Below are positions 37,401 to 47,773 of a stretch of 64,000 bases of DNA, in pieces. The position numbers and the translations under genes were made by a program. The notes beneath the pieces were generated by a model. That model ran no database searches, was not told where the DNA came from, and saw only the letters and a list, made by a program, of their open reading frames with translations. How positions within the stretch are numbered: the first letter of the stretch is position 1; every line of letters begins with the position of its first letter. The stretch is from the NCBI GenBank assembly GCA_032622095.1, contig CP136061.1, positions 7,698,734-7,762,733 on the forward strand, in the 5' to 3' direction. The stretch comes from Siphonodentalium dalli (taxonomy: Eukaryota > Mollusca > Scaphopoda > Gadilida > Siphonodentaliidae).

Positions 37401-39085
37401 TCTCATATATATTTTGAAGACCTCTGTTTGTTTGTTTGTTTGTCTGTCTGTCATTGATACAAATCTACGATTCTCGACCGATCGGGACGAAACTTGGTAC
37501 GTGTGTGTAGTTTGACCGGGCGGTGAACGTTGTCGTATTGGCGAGCCCGTGCGGCGCCCGTGCAGCGCATGCGCAGACGAGATCTCGGAAACGGGTGGAG
37601 CTATCGACTTCAAGTTTGCTATGTGAATGTATCTTGCCCCGGATACGAATTTTATCGGGTCGCCGAGCCCGTGCGACACCAACTTCGCGCATGCGCAGAC
37701 GAGATCTCGGAAACGGGTGGAGCTATCGACTTGAAATTTGCTGTGTGAATGTATCTTGCCCCGGATACGAATTTTATCGGGTCGCCGAGCCCGTGCGACG
37801 CCAGCTTCGCGCATGCGCAGACGAGATCTCGGAAACGGGTGCTATCGACTTGAAATTTGGTTTTTGAAACGGGTGGAGCTATCGACTTGAAATTTGGTTT
37901 TTGAATAGCCCGGACAACGTCGGGCTCATCGGCTAGTCTCATATATATTTTGAAGACCTCTGTTTGTCTGTTTGTTTGTCTGTATGTCATTTATACAAAT
38001 CTACGATTCTCGACCGATCGGGACGAAACTTGGTACGTGTGTGTAGTTTGACCAGGCGGTCGTCGTTGTCGTATTGGCGAGCCCGTGCGACGCCCGTGCA
38101 GCGCATGCACAGACGAGATCTCGGAAACGGGTGGAGCTATCGACTTGAAATTTGCTATGTGAATGTATCTTGCCCCGGATACGAATTTTATCGGTTCGCC
38201 GAGCCCGTGCGACGCCAGCTTCGCGCATGCGCAGACCAGATCTCGGAAACGGGTGGAGCTATCGACTTGAAATTTGGTTTTTGAATAGCCCGGACAACGT
38301 CGGGCTCATCGGCTAGTCTCATATATATTTTGAAGACCTCTGTCTGTTTGTCTGTATGTCTGTATGTTTATCTGTATGTCATTTATACAAATCTACGATT
38401 CTCGACCGATCGGGACGAAACTTGGTACGTGTGTGTAGTTTGACCAGGCGGTCGACGTTGTCGTATTGGCGAGCCCGTGCGGCGCCCGCTTCGCGCATGC
38501 GCAGAGAAGATCTCGGAAACGGGTGGAGCTATCGATTTGAAATTTGCTATGTGAATGTATCTTGCCCCGGATACGAATTTTATTGGGTCGCCGAGCCCGT
38601 GCGACTCCAGCTTCGCGCATGCGCAGACCAGATCTCGGAAACGGGTGGAGCTATCGACTTGAAATTTGGTTTTTGAATAGCCCGGACAACGTCGGGCTCA
38701 TCGGCTAGTCTCATATATATTTTTGAAGACCTCTGTTTGTATGTCTGTGTGTATGTCATTTATACAAATCTACGATTCTCGACCGATCGGGACGAAACTT
38801 GGTACGTGTGTGTAGTTTGACCAGGCGGTCGTCGTTGTCGTATTTGCGAGCCCGTGCGACGCCCGTGCAGCGCATGCGCAGACGAGATATCGGAAACGGG
38901 TGGAGCTATCGACTTGAAATTTGCTATGTGAATGTATCTTGCCCCGGATACGAATTTTATCGGGTCGCCGAGCCCGTGCGACGCCAGCTTCACGCATGCG
39001 CAGACCAGATGTCGGAAACGGGTGGAGCTATCGACTTGAAATTTGGTTTTTGAATAACCCGGACAACGTCGGTCTCATCGGCTAG
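37401..39085 (+). mobile_element. Head-to-tail array of four Helitron-like units
   Basis: Units run 37401-37936, 37937-38316, 38317-38708 and 38709-39085. Each starts TCTCATATATATTTTGAAG (with slight variation) and a CTGTTTGT run, and each ends with an imperfect hairpin (AGCCCGGAC, AAC, GTCGGGCT), then CATCGG and CTAG; the last unit reads GGTCT and an altered left stem. The next unit begins at the base after CTAG, without spacer, and the first follows an A. Start TC, end CTAG and a 3' hairpin are the hallmarks of Helitrons. The interior is two diverged half-repeats with GCGCATGCGC; no Rep/helicase, so non-autonomous. Confidence 0.82.
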
Positions 39086-39754
39086 TCTAATATATATTTT
39101 GGGACTTCTGTTTGTCTGTCTGTCTGTTAGCTATGGCGTGGAAAACGGCTGGACCGATTGAGCTCAAACTTCCAATCTAAGGTTAAAAACCCACGGGCAG
39201 TGTTTACCGCCGTTTTGGAGAAGCTCACAGCACCCCTTCTCCACTCTCAGTCACCAAAATGACCGTCATTGGCACAGTGGGGTTAATCGCGTTGATAGTT
39301 AAAGAGCGTTCGTATCCGCAGTGTCGTTGATAAAGATCGTGTCTGTCCAGACATGAGCGTGTTGTGTCTGTGTCCAGACATGAGCGTGTTGTGTGATTCA
39401 TATGTCTGTTCGTACTTAGGGGTTCCTGGGAATGGGGGACATTTTCATCGGGTTAGTTTTTCCGCCCGAGGTGACCGTCACCTTGAAACGGGTACCCACA
39501 AATTATCTAATATATATTTTGGGACTTCTGTCTGTTTGTTTGTCTGTTAGCTATGGCCGGGGAAACTGCTGGACGGATTTCGACGAAATTTGATACCTAT
39601 GGGTAATTTTGTCCGGGGAGTGTTTTGGACGGGTCAAATCGTTACCCCGACCTTACCTTGACCTTCAAAATGGTCAATTCAAGGTAAAATCGGGTAAAAC
39701 AAATCCCTTTTTTCGGGCGGAACAGAGGAGGGTATAACGAAACAGCGCCGCTAG
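39086..39754 (+). mobile_element. Two further Helitron-like units with different bodies
   Basis: 39086-39505 starts TCTAATATATATTTTGGGAC directly after the array's last CTAG; its body matches the reverse of the 22-23 kb block. 39506-39754 starts with the same word and continues TTAGCTATGGCCGGGGAAAC, CGAAATTTGATACCTATGGG and GTTTTGGACGGGTCAAATCG, as at 47.3 kb and 57.5 kb, ending near a CTAG at 39751. The 3' hairpins are not clear in these two. Confidence 0.6.
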
Positions 39755-39854
39755 GATCATTCGGCAAAAAACCTGCGGCCCTCTTGGATTTTACTATTCT
39801 GAGATTTAATGGTCTGTTAGGGTATCATACGCTTAAACAACAACGATAATATTT

Positions 39855-40423
39855 TAATTCAATTCAATTTTATTTAGTAATATATAACAAACATGATAAT
39901 GTATTATACAAAAATCAAACAAAATATAATATATATTACTGGGAGAAGGCATGACCTACTGGTCGTCTTCCTGCACACTCCCAAACTTAGATAATGATAT
40001 TCCGACTCTGAACCCAAATGACAGCATATATTGGTGATACAAGTTTTTATCTATAGTATTGTAGACAACGATACTTTTGTGGTTTAGTTTTTTCCATAGC
40101 CTAAGTAACCCATCTCATAAAAATGCCCGGTTCGAAGGTAGAAGGTAAATAGCATCGCTAGGCTTTATGGAGAGCGCGAGAGGGGTCGTAGATCGACACT
40201 TCTCGCAGGTGGGGGTCGGTGTTTTTTTTTTAATGTGGAAGCTTGAGAAGTATTCTGCATGAGTCTGTTTATGAGTCGCATTATACGAATGTTATTTGGA
40301 CCAATTTTCAAACAATATTCAAGAATATAATTCTTCAACGGCTTACAGAAGGCACTGTCCACAATGAAACCATTTAAGATAATTCCATTTTTATCCAAGG
40401 TTTTGAAAATCGTATATATATGA
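39855..40423 (-). mobile_element. LINE 3' end (LINE-D), 5' truncated
   Basis: On the minus strand a short coding remnant (about 40410 down to 40235: AFCKPLKNYILEYCLKIG and IMRLINRLM) resembles the C-terminus of LINE proteins of invertebrates. It is followed by a 3' UTR and a tail of AATAAAATTGAATTGAATT near 39858-39876. The 5' break at 40423 coincides with the start of the dispersed repeat at 40424. Identification rests on layout and tail more than on protein motifs. Confidence 0.55.
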
Positions 40424-41150
40424 ACGATCGGAATAACATAAGGTTGTATAGTTGGAATGGTACGTGAGCGAGCTCGTGGCCTGTTGTGCATAATTGATAC
40501 ACATATCCGTCTTATGAGCAGGATTTACAATCTCCATAGCAACAAGACCATTTCTTCCGATATTGTGGTCGGGAACATACCCGGTTGTAACGGTAGTTGG
40601 GCCCTGGGCAATGTATGCCTGAAGCTGTGTCAGATGGTCGTACATGAGATGATGCGTAGGATAACAACACCATAGCAACGGTTAATTTGTGCTTATGAAC
40701 GCTTTTGCGATTTTGTACTGGAAATAAGTGATACTCAGCTTTACAGCGTTTTACAGTTTCCATGGCAAGAGTTCCGTCATTTTCTGGGTATACATGTAGG
40801 TTTCATGGGACGATTCTGGCGGTTAACCAGAGATGGGCGTTACCCGATGTATGCCTGCACCTGTAGAAATTGGACTTCTATCTGACGGAGAGAACCATCA
40901 GAAAACTATAAATGTTAACTGTTGGAATGGCTACTAGGCATATATCATGGCTTGAGCGGAAGTGAGAAAATTGCCAGTCTTATGAGCAGGATTTACAATA
41001 TCCATGGCAACATCGCAATTTCGTCCGAGATTGTGGTCGGGAACATACCCGATGGCTAGCGTGAGTTGGGCCCTATCTCATGTATGCCTGCATTTGTGGT
41101 AGTTGGACATGTAGGTGATGACGCGCACGATCACACAACCATGCAATAGC
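40424..41150 (+). repeat. Dispersed repeat with GTGGTCGGGAACATACCCG, two copies
   Basis: 40424-40680 and about 40975-41150 share CTTATGAGCAGGATTTACAAT, ATTGTGGTCGGGAACATACC, TTGGGCCCT and TGTATGCCTG. A third copy lies at 45311-45570. The frames it contains differ in the copies and are not conserved as proteins. Non-coding repeat of unknown class. Confidence 0.75.
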
Positions 41151-41817
41151 AACGTGTTTATGAACGCTTTCGTCAAACTCCAGGCAGAGTTATCTCCCAT
41201 CGCTTCGCTGATATACGATCTATCAGTACACGATTTAGAGGGTTGTAGGGGGTCTGAAAATAGAAAAATAAGTATATGGGGGGGGGGGGGGCATAACAGC
41301 AAGAGTAGCCTGTGTTAAATGTGTCATTGCTGGTTTGAATTTTAATTAATTTACAAAACTGGGAACGTTTACAAAAAAAAGTGAAATATTTGAATACATA
41401 CAGGATTTTCGTATTCAGCGAAGGCCAGCTGTGTGTTATTGGTTCCAGGAAAATATCCTGATTTCTCCCCCTTCATCTGCGCTTGCAAGACGTTTTTTTC
41501 AAATTGCTAGCATAACTTTTTATCTATTTTAAATATTACTCAGCTCTGACATAGCTCTATCAGGAAGAAGACGCTTACTTACTGCCGCTCTGTTTTGGGG
41601 TTGAGTATGGTCAAATTATGTAAAAAAAACCAAAAGGGTAAATATTAAGCGTTTTGTGTGTGCAAACCAAGGGGCATAACTCTGTGACTAATATTACGAA
41701 GATAAAGTATAGGACAAATATGATTACACCTACAATTTCTGTCGAAATTAAAACATGCTTGATGGGAACTATTATGCCAAAGATATGGGCTCAGCACAGG
41801 TTTGAAGTACAGTATAT
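41151..41817. other. Non-coding stretch
   Basis: A run of 13 G lies near 41279. No supported gene and no recognised repeat boundary. Confidence 0.5.
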
Positions 41818-41996
41818 ATATCTTTAATTCCTCCATATAAATGAAGATATGATATACACATGGATATACAAGAACATACAAAAACAATAGAACATAGGAA
41901 CGAGAACATAACATATATACATGTACACACTTTATGTATGTGCAAAGCAAAACGAATATAGATGGAAACAGATCGGCCGGGCACACGAACAAGACA

Positions 41997-42012
41997 GAGA
42001 TATAGAGAGAGC

Positions 42013-42062
<50 letters not shown>
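41997..42062 (+). repeat. GA-rich microsatellite
   Basis: Almost pure GA repeat with a few ATA interruptions, within the presumed 3' UTR of LINE-C. Confidence 0.9.
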
Positions 42063-42064
<2 letters not shown>

Positions 42065-42373
42065 CGGATACAGATAGAGACAGTATGGGAAAATAGAATG
42101 AAATGAGTTAAGTTAGAGAAAAGTGGGGAGAAACAGAGAGGGGTTAATTGAAGCTAGATAATCCTAAATTCATGGAGAACTGTAGCACCCAGCCGACCAC
42201 ACGACCAGATGTTCACTCACATCACAGTTGTCAGACACCGTTGTTGGACATTACAAACAAATAGTAGACCCAACACAACACCATTGTATATAAGAGGGCT
42301 ACCAATTATTTATATTTGCTAACATTGGTGACTTTCTTCTCCCACTGACTACATGTATATAAGTGACAAACAA

Positions 42374-45265
42374 TTATGACGCCAATGACGAACGATGGTT
42401 AAATTCCCACCACAGCGCCCTAGTCGCCTTCAAGAAGTATCTCAATATGGTTTGAGGTGGAATGCATGCAATGTCCAAAAGTTCAATAGGCAAATAGCCT
42501 AGAAAGAGGGCAATAAGTCTCTGCTGATCAAAAGAATCCACAAGTTGAAATGCCCCTAAAGGCAACATATCTATAAAGTGATACCAAAAATGATTACGCG
42601 ACGCTGCAAGTTCTGGGCAAACCGCTATAATGTGTTGCGGTAGGTCTATATAACTTCGCGCACATAACAGGCACTGAGTTTCGCCAGCAAAATTTCGGTA
42701 ACACAGTAGCTGTGTCGCGATGAAAAATGACTCCTTCTCATCTGGGTACTTTTGGCAGACTTTCCATAAAAACGATAATTCTGGACTGCTGTGAACCAAA
42801 CGAAATCTATCAAAGGTGGGTTCCGTGCGCACCCTGTGAGACCATTCAGATTTCCAAACATGACTGCCCTGTTTCGATAGGGTTTTCCAAACTGTTTTCA
42901 CTGGAAACAGAGCTGTTGATATGTATTGAGACATATAGGAGGACAAACTCCAGTTATCAAGAATACTGGATAGGTCCTGCAAAAAACACATTCTTCGATG
43001 CAGTGTTGGATTCATATGAAAAGCTCAGTAATCTGATAATAAATACATCTTTAACAGTTTTTTTAGACTCGAGTAAACAAAATGACGAAAACAAGGACAC
43101 TTTTCTACAATTAATGAATGTGATTAAAGGAGGAATACCAAGCAGACCCAAGACCATGTCTGTGCTAGTCCTAGTTTTGAGGTCTTATATAAGTTTGAGG
43201 CACATACGATGTGCTTTCTCTAGTTGAACAGTGTCCGATTGAGAGAGACCACACAAAAATTCACTACCGTATAAGCCTCGCGGTAAGACCACGGACTTGT
43301 AAATCTTGAGAGAGCTCGCTGGGGTAATACCGCCTGCATGCAGGCCAGCATTAGCCAAAGAGAAGAAAGCATTCTTCGTTTTTGTACAAATATTGTCAAC
43401 AAGTTTTAAGCGAAAATTAGATTTCTCAAGCGGAATACCTAAATGAGTAACACTGTCGGTTTCTGTTAGGCCATGAGAAGACATGTGCCAGTTCTTATGA
43501 CGTTTAAGTGCTGCGTTAGCACTTTCATTGAAAACAATGACATGGGTTTTGTTTGGGTTGTATCTATAACGCCATTTCAAGCTATATTCGACACATATAT
43601 CGACAAGAGACTGAAGTCCATATGCAGTTAAAGAGAAAAGTGCCATGTCATCGGCATGCGTTGGACACGTGCAATTTGCACCTTGCATCGAAAGGCCATA
43701 TCCCGATGACTTTAGATTTGACAAAAGATCATTGATATATATAATATAAAAGAGGGGAGATAATGTACCTCCCTGCCTTGTTCCTTGCAGCATTGGGATC
43801 CACCTAGAGCAACCACCTTGGTATTTAATGCAGCAGCTAATATTGTTCAACAAGTGGTAAAATAGCCTCCAATTTTTTCCCTGTAATTGCCTCTTATGCA
43901 GTTTATACAATAAACCGTTTATCCAAACACTATCGAAAGCTTTCCATACATCCAAGAAACAGGCAAACAGTTTGCTCTGTCTCTCGGATGTATACGCTAT
44001 ACTTTCTGTTACAAGAAAAGAAGACATGTTGCAACTTATGCCCCGCTGGAACCCATTCTGCAAGGAATCAACTTCAATTGCAAAGGCAGTATACTTCTCC
44101 ATTCTCGATAATAAAAGTTTCTCAAAAAGTTTATATATTGCTGGTAGCAGAGTAATTGCTCTGTAGCTATCAAAGGAATCTTTTGGTTTAGGATGTCCCT
44201 TATATAGAGATATTATACAACCACGCTTAGCACCAAGTGGTATATGTTCAAATTGGAAGAAATAGTTGTACAAGGTAGCAATGCAGCGGGCAAGAGCCTC
44301 ACCACCAAAAATAATATGCTCATAATTTACACCATCTGTACCAGCTGCTTTGTTGAGGTTTAAAGTGCGACAAAGAGATGTGATTTCCTTCATATTAGTT
44401 GGAAAAGTTAACAATCCGTCTAATGGGCATGTTGAATTTTTCATCGATTCGGTCTCTACAAATTGGTTGACATGGTTAAAATGTGATTCGTCAAACTTGG
44501 GATCCGTTAGCGGTGTGGAAAAAATGTTATAATAGTACTCAGCCCAAGCTTCAAGAATATCTGGGGTTTCTCGTACTATCGAATTTTGAAAGGAGAAGTG
44601 TGTGCTACCAAGTGTCCCTAATGATTTGCGTTTCGCGTTGAAGAGTCTGAAGAAAGTATCTTGATCACACTCAGCGCTTTTATCTATGTCATCGTTAAAA
44701 GAGCGAAGAAAATTAGTTGATGCCCTCCGGTATTCGCGCCTGAAAGAGCATTTGGCATCTTTATAACAGCGATATAAACCAGTTGCATCATTAATTGGCC
44801 TACCAACCGACATCCAAACAGATCTGTGATATCGCATACTCTTGTGAAGTAAGCTTAATTCTTTCGACCAGTAAGGTTTAAGAAACTTCTTAAAACGTTT
44901 CTTTTGGGATATTATTCTGAGCAGAAACTGTGATAGAGTTAACTATGTTTTCATAAAATGTATCCAACTCAGATTTGTTATTTACGTCATCGCGTGGTAA
45001 CGATGTAGCTAAATCTGACTGATACGACAATTGCATTACAGTGTCTAGCTTAAACTTCTTCCAACTGAACTTACATGTACTATGGCTTGGAATTGTACTA
45101 CTTCGAGGTGTATATGTATAGTCATCGTACTTCATCATGACATAAATGGGCCTATGGTTGGACACATTGATTGCATCATCATCCAGAATTTCGCAATGAA
45201 AAATAAGATCAGTGTCGTCTTTGTTTCCGTGGCAATAGCTCCGTTTATATACATACCTGTGAACA
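42374..45265 (-). pseudogene. LINE endonuclease remnant, reverse transcriptase and zinc-knuckle region
   Basis: Reading down from 45265: the end of an APE-type endonuclease with its SNHRPIYV box; a frameshift near 44900; then a 550-residue stretch (43185-44837) with AAGTDGVNYEHI (164-175), YRAITLLPAIYKLFEKLLL (225-243), NGFQRGISCNMSSFLV (261-276), block A FLDVWKAFDSVW (294-305), block B GTRQGGTLSP (352-361) and HADD (394-397), where Tyr is usual before Ala. A TAA at 43185 interrupts an otherwise continuing frame. A second frameshift near 43018 leads into 42374-43015, which has a CLLCARSYIDLPQHIIAVC knuckle. Inactive but little diverged. Confidence 0.9.
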
Positions 45266-45310
45266 ACTTCGGCCTTTAACCAGAGACGGGCCTTCTAGCT
45301 GACTGACAGG

Positions 45311-45570
45311 ACGATCGGAATAACATAAGGTTGTATAATTGGAATGGCACGTGAGTGAGCTCGTGGCCTGTTGTGCAGAAGTGAAACAAATATCTGTCTT
45401 ATGAGCAGGATGTACAATCTACATAGCAACAAGACCATTTCGTCCGATATTGTGGTCGGGAACATACCCGGTGGCAACGGTAGATGGGCCCTGGCCAACG
45501 TATGCCTGCAGCTGTGGCAGTTGGTCATGCATGAGATGATGCGTATAGGATCACAACACCATACAGCAAC
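45311..45570 (+). repeat. Dispersed repeat copy 3 (as at 40424)
   Basis: Begins ACGATCGGAATAACATAAGG exactly as 40424 does and follows it almost base for base to ATGAGATGATGCGTA. LINE-C's truncated 5' end lies just to its left. Confidence 0.85.
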
Positions 45571-46110
45571 ATTACCAATAAAAGAGGGTGTCATCACCCA
45601 CCCTCTTAATCTTGAATACCAGTTAACAGAGAGGGATGATTCCTACATGCCAGTTAAGAAAATATGGAATAATCAAAATGTATACAAGCCAAGTGTTTGT
45701 CTGTGTGTGTCTGTTTGTAAATCTGTCACGATTTTGGTGCGTCTAAAATATGTCACCTTCATGACTGATTGTGCCCACATTTTGATATATCTTAGAATAT
45801 ATACGACACGCAAAATTTCAGGCCAATTGGAACAAGATGACCTGAGATATATCGCGATTCCCAAAGGTCATCAAGGCGATATTTTTACTGATGATTTAAT
45901 GCGTTACATTCTCTGATGATGAATGTGGTTTCAGCGGCGTTCGTTATAAAAAATAACACCAAAGCCAAATTCAGGACAAACTCCGCGCACCGTATTGTCG
46001 GATTTCTTTATATCGTTATTAGGGGTGACGATATTTCCCTGCATGTAATGTTTGTCACTCGTCATTTTTTTTTTACCTCAGATGACTTAACCCTTTACCC
46101 AACAGAACGG
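45571..46110. other. Non-coding stretch
   Basis: Includes a GTCTGTGTGTGTCTGT run near 45700 like those that open the Helitron-like units, but without a clear terminator. No gene supported. Confidence 0.45.
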
Positions 46111-46373
46111 CCCTGTGCCAATGCATTCTCTTATATATGCGAGTCGACGCATATATAAGAGAATGCATTGGCTTAACACATATTAAAAATGATAAAATTG
46201 TCAAAGAATGTAGAAAAATATATGTAAGAAAAAATTATAAAATTGTTAAAGAATGTAAGAAAAAATGGTAAAAAGTGTTAAAAAAGAATTTTTTTTAGGC
46301 CAATGCATTCTCTTATATATGTGAGGCGACCTATGGTCGACTCGCATATATAAGAGAACGCATTGGCACAGGG
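46111..46373. repeat. Nested hairpins with GCCAATGCATTCTCTTATAT arms
   Basis: 46117-46172 is a near-perfect 56-bp palindrome around GAGTCGACGC. 46299-46367 is a second hairpin with the same arms and a GTCGACTC-containing loop. The outermost CCCTGTGCCAATGC and GCATTGGCACAGGG also pair, so the 263 bp could fold as one element. Related to 21461-21676. Non-coding. Confidence 0.85.
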
Positions 46374-46668
46374 CATAACTGTAACCATCACAATGTGGTC
46401 AATGAACCGGTTCCAATGATATCCATATTTGTATGCTGTTATTGAGACAGACCGAAGATATTTTAGGCTGTTGAAGCTTTATTTGGGCGTTTTTGGCCGC
46501 TTTGTTGGGTTAAGGGTTAAAGGGGCATATAATTATGAGCAATATCGTTCCTTTATATCAGCTTAGAATATAATTCTATGTAGGGAAATTGGTACCCACT
46601 GGTCACTTGGCCAGGGAATGTCATGGGATAGGCGCCTTTGATTTGTCCTCAAATGACTTAAATGTGTA
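46374..46668. other. Non-coding, ending in a reversed satellite fragment
   Basis: 46590-46668 carries the reverse of the 125-bp satellite (GTCATGGGATAGGCGCC, CTCAAATGACTTAA). Nothing else recognised. Confidence 0.5.
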
Positions 46669-46821
46669 CTCCTAGTTTGAAACACCTTTAAAATACCGCG
46701 TCGTATATCTAGCAATTAGCAACCAACATGTCCTCTTCGGCTTTCCATAGATTTCAACGTAATTTGCTACTTATGGATAATTACTCCCTCACCGCATACT
46801 ACATATGGGATAAACAGGGTA
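46669..46821 (+). mobile_element. Fragment of the YR-element terminal region
   Basis: Matches 56612-56765 with very few differences, starting CTCCTAGTTTGAAAC and ending GATAAACAGGGTA. It contains the 43-bp segment shared by all terminal copies (AATTACTCCCTCACCGCATA onward). No other part of the element is attached, so it is a truncated or solo remnant. Confidence 0.85.
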
Positions 46822-46891
46822 TACAAGAAAACTAAGATGCATGCATCAGGTCGGCCGTGAACTATCTACCATAGAATTGTTGTAGCTATCG

Positions 46892-47773
46892 ATTATACAT
46901 TTTGAAACACCTGTCTGTATGTATGGATGTATGTGTGTATGCGTGAATGCATGTGTGTATGTGTTATAGACTCTAACACTGCTCGAATTTGGTATTTAAC
47001 GTGTCAACTTGACCTCGCTCATAGGCATGTTTCTGGACCTTGACCGATCCGACTAAAAATTTGTGTGTAGGACTACTTCGATCCCGGGAGCAATATGGAC
47101 GTGTCCAATTTCACGTGGGACCATGTTCTCGAACGTGCTGATATAGGCATGTTTCTGGACCAATTGAACAATAGTTTGGCCAGACGCTGTATATACTGGG
47201 TACTATCCAGATGGATGCGATCACAAAACAAATCCCTAACTAGCCCGAACGAAGTCGAGTACATCAGCTAGTTTAATATATATTTTGGACATTTGTCTGT
47301 CTGTTTGTCTGTTAGCTATGGCCGGGAAAACTGCCGGACAGATTTGACGAAATTTGATACCTAGGGGAAATTATTTCCAGGGAGTATTTTGGACGGGTCA
47401 AATCTTGATCCCGACCTGACTTTGACATTCAAAAAGATCAATTCAAGGTCAAATCTGGTAAAACGGAAGTATTTCAACGAAATTTGATACCTACTGTTAC
47501 TTTTGTCACAGGAGTGTTTCGGGTGGGTCAAATCATGACCCTGACCTGATCTTGACATTCAAAATTGTCAATTCAAGGTCAAATCGGGTATAAAGCCGGG
47601 CGGATTTCGACGGGTACTTTTGTCGTGACTTTTGTCCGGGGAGTGTTTTGGACGGGTCAAATCGTGACCCCGACATGACCTTCACCTTTAAAATAGTCAA
47701 TTCAAGGTTAAATCGCGCATTTCTCCGAAAATCAGAGGGGAACATCCCGGACGAAGTGGGGTCCACGAGCTAC
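46892..47773 (+). mobile_element. Two Helitron-like units
   Basis: The first unit ends with a hairpin-like TAGCCCGAAC / GAAGTCGAGT, then ACATCAG and CTAG (47268-47271), directly followed by TTTAATATATATTTTGGAC opening the second. That second unit is built of diverged 115-130-bp repeats (TTTGATACCTA, GTGTTTTGGACGGGTCAAAT, TGACCTTCACC) and ends ATCCCGGACGAAG, then GGGGTCCACGAGCTAC. Compare 37401-39085 and 57431-57936. Confidence 0.65.

Larger units (their letters stand above)
41818..45265 (-). mobile_element. LINE-C, 5' truncated within its endonuclease
   Basis: The longest LINE in the window. Coding sequence runs from an endonuclease remnant (45265) to a stop at 42374. Below it, probable 3' UTR continues through a TC-rich microsatellite to GGAGGAATTAAAG and ATATATA near 41818-41840; that 3' boundary is inferred by analogy with other LINE ends. 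The 5' end breaks in the endonuclease 46 bases from the 45311 repeat. RT and knuckle style resemble I/Nimb-like LINEs common in molluscs (moderate certainty). Confidence 0.8.

Noticed and set aside
37398-39053. Repeated peptides rich in Arg and Ser, in both strands, as a repeat protein
   Set aside because: They arise from the Helitron-like array in several frames at once, which argues against coding.
37401-39085. CRISPR array
   Set aside because: Units are about 380 bp with conserved bodies, not short repeats with unique spacers, and the genome is eukaryotic.
45371-45916. 181-codon plus-strand frame as a host gene
   Set aside because: Most of it lies in the dispersed repeat also present at 40424-41150, and the frame is not kept between copies.
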